DNA of 64,000 nt from an uncultured Aquimarina sp. (lineage in GTDB: Bacteria; Bacteroidota; Bacteroidia; Flavobacteriales; Flavobacteriaceae), in NCBI GenBank assembly GCA_947496355.1, contig CANMCO010000007.1:62001-126000 (forward strand). The letters run 5' to 3'. The notes beneath the pieces were generated by a model, which saw nothing but the letters and a program-made list of their open reading frames with translations, had not been told where the DNA came from and searched no databases. Below, in pieces: positions 34,301 through 41,287 of the stretch; positions within the stretch are counted from its first letter, which is position 1, and the number at the start of each line of letters is the position of its first letter. Position numbers and translations under genes: made by a program.

Positions 34301-34415
34301 CTTTTTTGTCAAAGGCTTCAACTTTTTTCCAATCGCTCTGGTATTCATTTTGACCTTTCATATAACTTAGGTTTGATATACAGATAATAATAAGGATGAT
34401 ATGCTTTTTCATCAT
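28335..34415 (-). CDS. large alpha-2-macroglobulin family protein
   Basis: This protein of about 2026 residues probably traps proteases in the periplasm or at the surface. The signal peptide is MMKKHIILIIICISNLSYMKGQ. An N-terminal helical region (about 25-370) is followed by MG2-type macroglobulin domains (RSIYRPGQTLYFKGIM) and a linker with a low-complexity acidic stretch (ELEEEVIEKESDGTSEK). The A2M core (TDTDGNISFNFTAPEALTRWKLQ) and the thioester site YECSEQT (Cys about 1478) follow. The ATG at 34439 overlaps a TATGTTTG promoter box (34437-34444), so the start is 34415 or 34412. Unlike E. coli yfhM, no pbpC is adjacent. Confidence 0.92.
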   Translation of the reverse strand: MMKKHIILIIICISNLSYMKGQNEYQSDWKKVEAFDKKGLPKSAIEVVTAIYNQAKKENNNNQIIKALLHKAKYTLTLEENAQLTIIKELQNEITQSEFPKKNILESVLANLYWQYFQQNRWKFYNRTQTSEKVDQEDFRTWDLETLFTEIHLHYQKSLQNGVLAQQTDLSRFDQILTKASGSKKYRPTLYDFLAHNALEFYKTSETNITKPSYAFSIDDSEYLAEHAKFASLKITPKDSLSLQGNALQLYQNLIKFHVRDNAPDALIEVNIERLNFVYENAVFTNKQATLLETLSSEKEKFSTDKASALYDYEIANQYQQQAASYIPKENEIHRWKLKEAIEICNTTIQKFPDSRGANKCSTLKDNILDSELAIKTEKYVPIQKPGRLLITYKNLNKLHFKALKIKPKQLKSLKRLYKVEDQIKFLNGLAVNKTWEAEICDEHDYQTHTIEVLLPELEQGSYLVLATLSNDLTEKTMFSYADIQISNLAVIENKTQEKSIFQVLDRNNGMPIANAKIHFKTSNERGHGKKIDKTVTTDKNGQADLIINTYYYDVTITVSYEKDSAYFEGYYLNQSYKTAHNDQNTRYNTFLFTDRSIYRPGQTLYFKGIMMHSNGNEDFKVMPSQPAFATLKDVNGQEVHTLNFKTNEYGSFNGEFILPSSGLTGVYTIHTNNYQSTSVSVEEYKRPKFETKFDPITETYKINDTIKLTGTATAYAGSNITDAKVVYRVHRKVQYPRWCYWYPRYNSEAQEITHGETKTNDKGEYKINFAALPDPSVSKENLPIFNYEITADVTDINGETRSTTTIVNVGYHAMTAVVTINDKIDKTLKDHSLAITTLNLNNESIAATGSVKVFKLKGPDKPMRLRPWKAPDYEGFKEGEFSKLFPHDAYEDEHDYRTWDKGKLVLDKTFNTSETKDNNKGSQNLTLGTIKKWESGKYVIELNTKDKFGQEVKDIQYFTLYSQDDNTISDQQLFEVSINKASYKIGDEVILKLSSASEDITITIDIEKNHKIIETNLIKLSKNSKTIKIPVKKEDLGGFSVGYSFVNYNGYQSSSILVPVPYEPTELSIETKTFRDKLAPGQQETWSFAIKGPKGDKVSAELLASMYDASLDQFKEHQWYFNPINRPTYYSQSKRQATQSFGVNIFNLRNNNKLRQYFAHQGYDQFNWFGLYFGQQYFGGRNKRFAVMENAAAPMMQKSMALDGMADDAELEEEVIEKESDGTSEKPKESNDQQAQETSLEGIKIRKNLQETAFFFPQLTTDTDGNISFNFTAPEALTRWKLQLLAHTKELNATTTTLETVTQKELMILPNPPRFLREGDKIILSSKISNLATKDLSGVIELQLFDALTNKTIDADLQNNNARQNFEVKTKGNTSVSWELRIPDNVQTVQYKIVAKAGDFSDGEQNVLPVLSNRILVTETLPMWIRSNQTKTFTLDKLKDNTSNTLKHHKLTLEMTSNPAWYAVQALPYLMEYPYECSEQTFSRYYANALASHIANSNPRIQEVFNQWKSTNALLSNLEKNQELKSLIIQETPWLRDAQSETEQKKRIALLFDLNKMNTELQSALNKLRQMQYGSGGFPWFKGGRENRFITQHIATGFGHLKKLGVTKFDNNTSSMLQNAIRFLDKEFVREYEDLKRYCTKNKIDINKNHLSYTQIHYLYMRSFFADIDRPKNTNEAWQYYLGQSKKYWLSQSLYAQGMLALILNRNDDNANATKIIRSLDEKSITSEELGMYWKSNTASWYWYQAPIETQSLMIEVFSEVEKEPKRTEIVDNLKIWLLKNKQTNRWKTTKATSDAVYALLLQGSDWLSVTDMVEIVLGDQKIDPSKMEDVKVEAGTGYFKTSWNGSDVKPDMATAKISKKGKGIAWGALYWQYFEDLDKITSAETPLSLKKKLFLKKNTDTGEEITEITEKTNLQLGDLVRVRIELRSDRAMEFVHMKDMRASGLEPINVISQYKWQDGLGYYESTKDASTNFFFDYLPKGVYVFEYDLRVNNKGDFSNGITTIQSMYAPEFSSHSEGVRVSIK

Positions 34416-34436
34416 AAAAGTTTTAGGTGTGTTACA

Positions 34437-34444
34437 CAAACATA
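34437..34444 (-). promoter_or_regulatory. -7 box of the alpha-2-macroglobulin gene
   Basis: The minus strand reads TATGTTTG, matching TAnnTTTG, 21 bp before the ATG at 34415. TTTG occurs 14 bp upstream, closer than usual. Confidence 0.45.
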
Positions 34445-34751
34445 AACAAGAGGTGTACCAAATTTATTTTACTACTTCTTGGGATTTGTAAACAACATTA
34501 TAAAGCTACGTATTTGAAATGAGCCCTAACAGTTTTGTTGTTATAAATCGATACTAAGAAAATACTAAATTAATTTCTTTGAAATGATAAATGAGTGAAG
34601 TGGCCTTTTCATTTAGTTGTCAAGGTGGTTTATGAAGTCGTAGATTTGACGTATTGAAAATCGAATACAGGTTTTGTTTTCCATTTTATTGTTTCATTCT
34701 TTCATTATTCATTGTAGATTGTATCTTTACGATTCGATTTAAAAGTTTACT
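34440..34751. other. 312-bp divergent intergenic region
   Basis: This region separates the divergent alpha-2-macroglobulin and mpl genes. It carries the macroglobulin promoter box at its left edge and a near-consensus TATCTTTA (34722-34729) 22 bp before mpl. I see no other repeat, hairpin or ORF in it. Confidence 0.5.
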
Positions 34752-36104
34752 ATGCGTGTACATTTTATAGCAATAGGAGGGAGCGCGATGCATAACCTTG
34801 CCATTGCGTTACATCAAAAAGCATATCAGGTAACCGGAAGTGATGATACTATTTTTGAGCCTTCAAAATCAAGATTAGATCGTTATGGGTTACTGCCAGA
34901 AGAATTTGGCTGGTTTTCTGATAAAATTACGTCAGATATTGATGCAATTATTTTAGGTATGCACGCCAAAGAGGATAATGCAGAACTTCTTAAGGCCAAA
35001 GAACTGGGGATAAAGATATATTCATATCCAGAGTTTTTATATGAACAATCCAAAAATAAGACTCGAGTTGTAATTGGTGGTTCCCATGGTAAAACAACTA
35101 TAACCTCTATGATTTTGCATGTGCTTCACTATCATGAAAAAGAAGTGGATTATATGGTAGGAGCACAACTAGAAGGTTTTGATACAATGGTACACCTAAC
35201 AGAAGAGAACGATTTTATGGTGTTAGAAGGAGATGAATATTTATCTTCTCCAATTGATCGTAGACCAAAATTTCATCTATATAAACCTAATATAGCTTTG
35301 GTAAGTGGTATAGCTTGGGATCATATTAATGTGTTTCCGACTTTTGATAATTATGTAGAGCAATTTAGGATTTTTATGAACTCTATTGTTAACGGAGGAG
35401 CTTTAGTGTATAACGAAGAAGATGAGGAGGTGAAAAAGTTAGCAGAAGCAGCAGAAAACCCTATGCGCAAGTTTCCATACATAACCCCAGAGTATCGAGT
35501 AGAAGATGGAGAAACATTATTGTATACTCCAGAAGGAGAAATGCCAATTGAAATATTTGGAGGACATAACTTAAGCAATCTAGCCGGGGCCAAGTGGATT
35601 TGCCAGCATATGGGAATTGATGAGGACGATTTCTATGAGGCTATAGCTTCTTTTAAAGGAGCCTCTAAACGATTAGAAAAAATTGCCGAAAATAGCACAG
35701 CTGTAGCGTATAAGGATTTTGCACATAGTCCATCAAAAGTAAGTGCAACAACAAAAGCAATGAAGGAGCAATACGGTAATAGAGATGTTATCGCTTGTCT
35801 TGAACTACATACATATAGTAGTTTGAATACAGAATTCTTGGAAGAATATAGAGGAGCACTTGATGCCGCAGATGAAGCTGTTGTATTTTATTCACCACAT
35901 GCGGTAAAAATTAAGCAATTAGAAGAAGTGTCTGCTTCTCAAATTGCAAATGCATTTAGTAGAGATGATTTAATTATCTATACCAACCCAGAGGAATTCA
36001 AAGAATATCTAAAGCAGAAGAAGTTTTCTAATACTGCCTTGTTGTTAATGAGTAGTGGTAACTATGGTGGTTTGGACTTTGATGAGGTGAAGAGCTGGTT
36101 TTGA
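34752..36104 (+). CDS. mpl: UDP-N-acetylmuramate:tripeptide ligase (murein peptide recycling)
   Basis: This 450-residue Mur ligase re-attaches the recycled tripeptide L-Ala-gamma-D-Glu-meso-DAP to UDP-MurNAc. The N-terminal FIAIGGSAMHNLAIALHQKAYQ is the Mpl/MurC UDP-binding Rossmann signature. The ATP loop GGSHGKTT is at 109-116, and EGDEYLSSPIDRRPKF is the Mpl version of the central motif. C-terminal LELHTYSSLNTEFLEEY distinguishes Mpl from MurC. It stands outside the dcw cluster, as expected for a recycling enzyme. It is convergent with the PaiB-like gene. Confidence 0.92.
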   Translation: MRVHFIAIGGSAMHNLAIALHQKAYQVTGSDDTIFEPSKSRLDRYGLLPEEFGWFSDKITSDIDAIILGMHAKEDNAELLKAKELGIKIYSYPEFLYEQSKNKTRVVIGGSHGKTTITSMILHVLHYHEKEVDYMVGAQLEGFDTMVHLTEENDFMVLEGDEYLSSPIDRRPKFHLYKPNIALVSGIAWDHINVFPTFDNYVEQFRIFMNSIVNGGALVYNEEDEEVKKLAEAAENPMRKFPYITPEYRVEDGETLLYTPEGEMPIEIFGGHNLSNLAGAKWICQHMGIDEDDFYEAIASFKGASKRLEKIAENSTAVAYKDFAHSPSKVSATTKAMKEQYGNRDVIACLELHTYSSLNTEFLEEYRGALDAADEAVVFYSPHAVKIKQLEEVSASQIANAFSRDDLIIYTNPEEFKEYLKQKKFSNTALLLMSSGNYGGLDFDEVKSWF

Positions 36105-36129
36105 TTATCCTATATGCTTAATGGAGACC

Positions 36130-36729
36130 TTAAAAATGTTTTTCAAATAAGTTATTTACAAAATCAGCAACGCTTTTTTGATTGTTTTTAATAAGTTCTT
36201 GTTTTGCATTATTGATATCAGCAGGAGTTTTATCCTGACTTAATTTGAATTTTCCTTCCCAGTTTTGCACTTCGATCTCAAAACAATGAATATAAGGAAC
36301 CAGACGATCCATTCTGGGGTCATTAAGATCCAAAATGAATTTTTGATCGGGATTTTCAAGAAATTCTGTCATGGTAACTATAGACTTTTTAGTCGTATTT
36401 GGATCGTTTATTTGTCTGACTACGCCAGTTGCGTGAGCAATGATATAATTCCAGGTGGGTAATTGTTTTGTGGTATATATCGAAGGAGAAATGTATGTTT
36501 GAGGCCCTTGAAATATTGCTGTGATGGGATAATTGTCCTTTAATAATTTGGTATGTGGGTTGTTCTTGTCTATATGACCAACAAGTTTTTCTCCTTGAAA
36601 TATTAGTGGAGCATGAGTAATAAAGGAAGTTTGACCTTCTGCAGATACAAGTACCGAAAAAGGATATGCTTTGGCTACCTCTTTAATGTTTTCTATGCTA
36701 TAATCCTGATGATGTTTTGGTGGGTACAC
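36130..36729 (-). CDS. PaiB-like FMN-binding negative transcriptional regulator
   Basis: This 199-residue protein of the PaiB family starts with the characteristic MYPPKHHQDYSIENIKEVAKAYPF. It has the FMN-binding split-barrel fold, with LVGHIDKNNPHTKLL and YISPSIYTTKQLPTWNY typical of the family. In Bacillus PaiB represses sporulation and degradative genes; here the role is unknown and it may simply be a flavin oxidoreductase. It starts 3 bp after the DUF1569 gene ends, so the two are cotranscribed. Confidence 0.88.
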   Translation of the reverse strand: MYPPKHHQDYSIENIKEVAKAYPFSVLVSAEGQTSFITHAPLIFQGEKLVGHIDKNNPHTKLLKDNYPITAIFQGPQTYISPSIYTTKQLPTWNYIIAHATGVVRQINDPNTTKKSIVTMTEFLENPDQKFILDLNDPRMDRLVPYIHCFEIEVQNWEGKFKLSQDKTPADINNAKQELIKNNQKSVADFVNNLFEKHF

Positions 36730-36732
36730 TAG

Positions 36733-37176
36733 CTATACGTTAAATTGTTGAAGATGATGATCCAGGTGCTTGTATTGCATTTTCCCCCATTGATCTTGTG
36801 TGAATTTTCCAAACATTGGATGGGGGTCCCAAACTTTTTTATCTCTTTGATTTGAAAACTCAATGACAAGATTTAGGAGTTCTTCTTTTTCTTTATCAAA
36901 TTCCTTTTGCTCGACTACCTTTAGTTTGGAATGTGTTGGTAAATTCTTTTTCCATAGTTTATCATTATACAATGCTTTTTTGAAAAACAACTTTGCTAAT
37001 AAACTAGGTTTTAGTTGAGGATGATCTTTATGCAATGCAATTTTTAATGGAAACTGACAATGATAAAACATTTGTGATACATCCATTTTTCCCCAAGTTG
37101 GATTACTGGTATTTGATAGTTTTGTTATGCGGGTTTCTATTTCCTGAAGTGTAGACTCCTCAAACAAAGATTTCAT
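36733..37176 (-). CDS. DUF1569 domain protein (DinB-like)
   Basis: This 147-residue helical protein of the DUF1569/DinB superfamily has WGKMDVSQMFYHCQFPLKIAL, with the first metal-binding His, and the C-terminal FGKFTQDQWGKMQYKHLDHH, whose HLDHH supplies the other ligands. Members are thought to be metal-dependent thiol transferases, but this one is uncharacterised. It is the first gene of the pair with paiB. Confidence 0.85.
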   Translation of the reverse strand: MKSLFEESTLQEIETRITKLSNTSNPTWGKMDVSQMFYHCQFPLKIALHKDHPQLKPSLLAKLFFKKALYNDKLWKKNLPTHSKLKVVEQKEFDKEKEELLNLVIEFSNQRDKKVWDPHPMFGKFTQDQWGKMQYKHLDHHLQQFNV

Positions 37177-37241
37177 AAATGGAGATTTTTAAGATAGCAA
37201 TACTTAAAAGTAATATATTAATTTATCATGAGGGTGTAAAA

Positions 37242-37277
37242 ATAACAAAGGCGAATCATTTGATTCGCCTTTGTTAT
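37242..37277 (-). terminator. intrinsic terminator of the 147-residue secreted protein gene
   Basis: A 16-bp perfect stem (37242-37257 with 37262-37277) has the loop ATTT. On the minus strand it lies 20 bp after the stop of the 37297 gene and ends in TTATTTTTAC, so it is a good terminator and insulates the DUF1569 gene. Confidence 0.85.
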
Positions 37278-37296
37278 ATAATTATATAAGATTTTT

Positions 37297-37740
37297 TTAA
37301 CTTACTTCATCAAAGAAAAGACCTAAAAATCCATCTAGATCATCATTACTTGCAATGTCTTTTGGAGTTCCCAAATTGATCATTAGTGGTTGGTCTTTAA
37401 TAGTACCTCTCAAAAAATATTGATAGGTTGTTCCCATTTTAAATTTATATCCTTTTAGTTGTGCGCCAAAAGAAGTAAAAGTAACTTCTGTTTTAGAGGT
37501 ATTACTTTCTGCAAATGCACTTATAGTAGCATCAAAAACTGCAGATAACATATCATCATTATAATAATCCCATTTTATAGAAGTTCCATCGCATGCTTGC
37601 AATTCATATTCAGATTGGGCTTGACATCCATTAGGTACTTGTATGTTATTTCCTACTAGGTTTAAAAAGGAAACTTTCTTGTCCTGACCGTAAAAACTAA
37701 GCGTTGCAAGAAATAAAACGATAGTAAAAATATTCTTCAT
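37297..37740 (-). CDS. small secreted protein of unknown function
   Basis: This 147-residue protein has a clear signal peptide (MKNIFTIVLFLATLSFYGQ, cut near 19). The mature part is beta-rich with two cysteines that could form a disulphide (NGCQAQSEYELQAC). I do not recognise the family. It has a near-consensus promoter 53 bp upstream (37793-37824) and its own terminator, so it is monocistronic. Confidence 0.75.
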   Translation of the reverse strand: MKNIFTIVLFLATLSFYGQDKKVSFLNLVGNNIQVPNGCQAQSEYELQACDGTSIKWDYYNDDMLSAVFDATISAFAESNTSKTEVTFTSFGAQLKGYKFKMGTTYQYFLRGTIKDQPLMINLGTPKDIASNDDLDGFLGLFFDEVS

Positions 37741-37792
37741 AAATAGGTTAATTTGAAGTTGTTAAAATGTTCATTTTTTAATTTAGGGTGCC

Positions 37793-37824
37793 CAAATATA
37801 GTAAAACTTTCATTTTCAAACAAA
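37793..37824 (-). promoter_or_regulatory. promoter of the secreted-protein gene
   Basis: On the minus strand TTTG (37821-37824), a 20-bp spacer and TATATTTG (37793-37800) give a near-consensus Bacteroidota promoter. The leader would be about 47 nt. Confidence 0.6.
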
Positions 37825-37969
37825 TATATGTCGTAAATATTGATAAATATTTAATGTAGTACTCCTCTTTTTTTTGGATTAATTGCTTAATAATAGCTTG
37901 TTTTTGAGATAAATAGTTTATACTTATACGGTATAAAAATCATAATTTTTTAACAGTTAAAATTACCAG

Positions 37970-38668
37970 ATGAAGGAATTAAACTCTTCGTTTTCCATCA
38001 AGGAATGGAGTGAAGATGATCGCCCAAGGGAAAAATTGATCGTCAAAGGGAAGAATGCGTTAACCGATGCAGAACTTATAGCAATACTCATAGGCTCTGG
38101 TAATAGAAATGAGAGTGCAGTTGCATTGAGTAAACGAATATTAGCAAGTGTCGATCATAAAATCAATGCCTTAGGGAAATTATCTATTAAACAATTAATG
38201 GCTTTTAAAGGAATCGGAGAAGCCAAGGCAATTGCCATAATAGCTGGTCTAGAACTTGGTCGTAGAAGGAGAGACGAAGATGCCGAGATTGTCCCAAAAA
38301 TAACCTGTAGTAAAGACGCTTTTAATCTTTTACAACCAGTTATTGGTGATATTGATCACGAAGAATTTTGGGTCTTGTTTTTAAACAATGCAAATAAGGT
38401 ATTACAAAAGAAACAGATTAGTATGGGAGGAAAGACCGGAACCTTGGTTGACGCTCGTATTATTTTTAGATATGCATTAGAATATGGCGCTACAGGTATA
38501 GTTATTAGTCATAATCATCCAAGTGGTTCACTAAGCCCAAGTAAATCAGATATAGATTTAACAAAAAAACTAAAACAGGCAGGGTTAAGTTTAGATATCA
38601 ATGTACTTGATCACCTTATTATAACAGAAAAAAACTATTTTAGCTTTGCAGATGAATCAATATTGTAA
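37970..38668 (+). CDS. radC: DNA repair protein RadC family (JAMM/MPN+)
   Basis: This 232-residue protein starts with WSEDDRPREKLIVKGKNALTDAE and has a helix-hairpin-helix (LMAFKGIGEAKAIAIIAGLELGRR). A JAB1/MPN+ domain follows, with the metal motif SHNHPSGSLSPSKSD at about 180-193, fully intact. Despite its name a repair role is doubtful; the biochemical function of the family is unresolved. It is the first of six closely spaced plus-strand genes. Confidence 0.93.
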   Translation: MKELNSSFSIKEWSEDDRPREKLIVKGKNALTDAELIAILIGSGNRNESAVALSKRILASVDHKINALGKLSIKQLMAFKGIGEAKAIAIIAGLELGRRRRDEDAEIVPKITCSKDAFNLLQPVIGDIDHEEFWVLFLNNANKVLQKKQISMGGKTGTLVDARIIFRYALEYGATGIVISHNHPSGSLSPSKSDIDLTKKLKQAGLSLDINVLDHLIITEKNYFSFADESIL

Positions 38669-38680
38669 TTCAAAGTTTCG

Positions 38681-39985
38681 ATGCTATTAATCCATGTACA
38701 AAAAGTAACTCCAAGAGTCTCTTATACTTTTAAACAAATTTGTAAACGAATTTTGGGTATTGATGTAAGTTTGACCTCAAAAATAGAGACTTTCATAGCT
38801 CATGATGGACCTAAGCTTTCCTACGGGAAACAACCACTGGGTAAGGAGCTTTATTTTCAGAGTGTAGATTTACTTTTTGAACATGGATTAAATGATATTG
38901 ATATTCAGGTGTTTGATTGGGAAGAAACAAAATGTTTTTTTGAAGTTAAAAACCCGGATTCAGCATTACCGTATGATATTTTTGCAGCTACTTTTTATCT
39001 CCTAACCCGTTACGAAGAGTATTTACCCCATGTAAAAGATAACCTGGGAAGGTTTCCCGCTACTGAAAGTATAGGGTATACCAATAATTTTCTAGAAGAT
39101 CCAGTAGTAGATATATGGGCGTTTAAATTCAAAAAAATTCTTCTTGAAAAATATGTTGACCTACAGTTTGACGAAAAAAAGTTTACCATAATGCCAGTTG
39201 TTTCTGTTGCTCAAACTTTTGCATACAAGAATAAAGGAGTTTTAAGATCAATAGGAGGAGGGATTAGAGATTTATGGAGGCTAAAATTAGATGAGTTTAC
39301 TGATAGGATTAAAGTCTCATTAGGGTTAAAAAAAGACCCTTATGATACCTTTGATTTTATCATTGGTTTGCAAAAAAATAAAAAACGTAAATCCAAGGTT
39401 TTATTTGGTTTAGGAGATTACTCTAACTATGAAAAAAATGTTGGTTATAATCGACCAGAGCACCATACAATTATTAAGCATATAGCTGATTACATCGATA
39501 TAGGCTTAAAAGTGTCCTATGAAGCTGTAGGAAGTTTAAGTATACTAAAAAAGGAAAAACAAAGAATAGAAAATATTTTAAATAGAAGATTGGAATATTC
39601 AATTTGCTCTTTTTTTAAAATTAAACTACCAGAAGCTTATCGTAATTTTATCGAACTGGAGATTGGTGAAGATTACTCTATGGGGTATTCAGGATATTCG
39701 GGTTTTAGAGCCGGTACCTGTACTCCTTTTATGTTTTATGATTTGGATTATGAAGTGCAAACACCATTAGTGATTTATTCATTTTGTTTTGTAAATCAGG
39801 GTATTCGAGAAGATTTTCAGAATGAAGAATCTGTAAAGAATGAAATCATCGGATATATCGAGAAAATAAAAAAGGTTAACGGAATTTTTATCCCTATTTT
39901 TAGTAATACTTTATTTAGTGACCTTTATGGGCAACCGTTTTGGAAATCAATTTTTGAATTTATTTGGAATATAGAAGATGAATAA
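38681..39985 (+). CDS. polysaccharide-deacetylase-like protein, apparently catalytically dead
   Basis: This 434-residue protein belongs to the Bacteroidota family annotated as polysaccharide deacetylase with an N-terminal DUF7033-like domain (HKVTPR-like start, FKQICKRILGIDVSLT, LPYDIFAATFYLLTRYEEYL). As I recall active relatives, they carry an Asp-containing strand of the type IDVTNAY; here the corresponding place (about 170-186) reads VVSVAQTFAYKNKG. The His-containing GLHPSY segment is GLKVSYEAVG (about 276), and the late FHN is FSN (PIFSNTLFS). Three separate active-site positions thus seem lost while the scaffold (SMGYSGYSGFRAGTCTPF) is kept. It overlaps yjjG by 8 bp. Confidence 0.75.
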   Translation: MLLIHVQKVTPRVSYTFKQICKRILGIDVSLTSKIETFIAHDGPKLSYGKQPLGKELYFQSVDLLFEHGLNDIDIQVFDWEETKCFFEVKNPDSALPYDIFAATFYLLTRYEEYLPHVKDNLGRFPATESIGYTNNFLEDPVVDIWAFKFKKILLEKYVDLQFDEKKFTIMPVVSVAQTFAYKNKGVLRSIGGGIRDLWRLKLDEFTDRIKVSLGLKKDPYDTFDFIIGLQKNKKRKSKVLFGLGDYSNYEKNVGYNRPEHHTIIKHIADYIDIGLKVSYEAVGSLSILKKEKQRIENILNRRLEYSICSFFKIKLPEAYRNFIELEIGEDYSMGYSGYSGFRAGTCTPFMFYDLDYEVQTPLVIYSFCFVNQGIREDFQNEESVKNEIIGYIEKIKKVNGIFIPIFSNTLFSDLYGQPFWKSIFEFIWNIEDE

Positions 39986-40664
39986 CACAATAAAGCATGT
40001 TTTTTTTGACCTTGATCATACGCTATGGGATTTTGATAAGAATTCTTCATTGGCTTTTCAAATGATCTTCGAGAAATATAGAGTTGGGTTTAGTCTTAAT
40101 GATTTTCTAGAGATTTATCAGCCAATTAATATGAAATATTGGAAACTTTATAGGGAAGAAAGAGTAAGTAAACAAGAGCTAAGAAGAGGCCGTTTAATGG
40201 ACGCTTTCTCTGCCTTCAATAAAGAATTTTCTATAGATGCTATTGATAATATGTCTGATGATTATATAGCTTTTTTGCCTTATAATAACCATTTAATTAA
40301 TGGAGCAAAGGAATTACTTGAGTATTTAAATCCAAAATATAATCTGCATATTATTACAAATGGATTTATGGAAGTCCAAAATAATAAATTGTCAAGCTCT
40401 GGAATAAAACACTATTTCAAAACGGTAACCAATAGTGAAGAGGTTGGTGTAAAAAAACCAAATCCAATCATTTTTAAGCATGCAATTGAAATTTCTGGAG
40501 CAAAAACCAATAATAGTATTATGATTGGTGATAATTATGAAGCAGATATTTTAGGAGCAGAAGCACTGGGGTTAAAAACGATTTGTTTTAATTATCATAA
40601 AGAAGAATTACCAAGGCAAAATATTCAAGTTTCTGAATTAATGGCGATTAAAGACCATCTTTAA
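39978..40664 (+). CDS. yjjG: YjjG-type HAD pyrimidine nucleotidase
   Basis: This 228-residue haloacid dehalogenase hydrolase has motif I FFDLDHTLWDFDKNS, motif II HIITNGF, motif III VKKPNPIIFKHAIE and motif IV IMIGDNYEADILGAEALG. The spacing fits the YjjG group, which dephosphorylates non-canonical pyrimidine nucleoside monophosphates. The gene begins 8 bp inside the deacetylase-like gene, so translation is probably coupled. Confidence 0.9.
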   Translation: MNNTIKHVFFDLDHTLWDFDKNSSLAFQMIFEKYRVGFSLNDFLEIYQPINMKYWKLYREERVSKQELRRGRLMDAFSAFNKEFSIDAIDNMSDDYIAFLPYNNHLINGAKELLEYLNPKYNLHIITNGFMEVQNNKLSSSGIKHYFKTVTNSEEVGVKKPNPIIFKHAIEISGAKTNNSIMIGDNYEADILGAEALGLKTICFNYHKEELPRQNIQVSELMAIKDHL

Positions 40665-40711
40665 TTATTAATATTTGTATTTTAGTATTTTATTAACATT
40701 TTGCCCCAAAG

Positions 40712-41287
40712 ATGAAAACAAAAAAGATATACCTAATATTGCTCGCTTTAGCTTTAGTGTTGCAATCCGTTTCTTGCGTTAAAGATGTGGATTTCGACCA
40801 GGTTGAAGATGTTGTACTTACTCCTGTGTTTGAAGCAGATTTTATTTTTTCAACATTTGATACAGCTCAGTTTGTTGATCCTGATATCGATCCAACAATA
40901 ATTATTCCTGAGGTTGTGGTTGACGATACACTCAATTATGACTTATTGGGTTCTGATTTTATTGTTGATAATTTAGAACAAGTAGAACTGACTTTTGAAT
41001 TTAGTAATACCATCGAGCGAGAATTCGAATTTGATTTTGGTTTCTTAAATGGTGCCGGTCAACGTATAGGGCCATCGTTTTCTATTACGGTTAATGCAGG
41101 AATGGGTCTGGGAACAGACCCCGTACCAACCAATGAAATCATTATTTTGGATAATGCCACTATCAATATTTTGGGAGCAGCTACAAAACTTGTTTCAGAA
41201 ATAAGGGTGCAAAATGTGAATAGCACTTTAGATGGAGTGCTAGAATTAAAATCCAAAGGTACTTACTTTATCAATTATGAATTATGA
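40712..41287 (+). CDS. lipoprotein of unknown function
   Basis: This 191-residue lipoprotein has a signal ending in LQSVSC (Cys22) followed by an acidic, beta-rich domain (VDDTLNYDLLGSDFIVDNLEQ). I do not recognise the family. It starts 47 bp after yjjG and its stop overlaps the start of the DUF5723 gene by 4 bp (ATGA), so it belongs with that outer-membrane protein. They may form an envelope complex. Confidence 0.7.
   Translation: MKTKKIYLILLALALVLQSVSCVKDVDFDQVEDVVLTPVFEADFIFSTFDTAQFVDPDIDPTIIIPEVVVDDTLNYDLLGSDFIVDNLEQVELTFEFSNTIEREFEFDFGFLNGAGQRIGPSFSITVNAGMGLGTDPVPTNEIIILDNATINILGAATKLVSEIRVQNVNSTLDGVLELKSKGTYFINYEL

Noticed and set aside
37924..37936. TTATAC-G-GTATAA palindrome before radC
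   Set aside because: It is only 6 bp per arm and AT-rich, so chance occurrence is likely.
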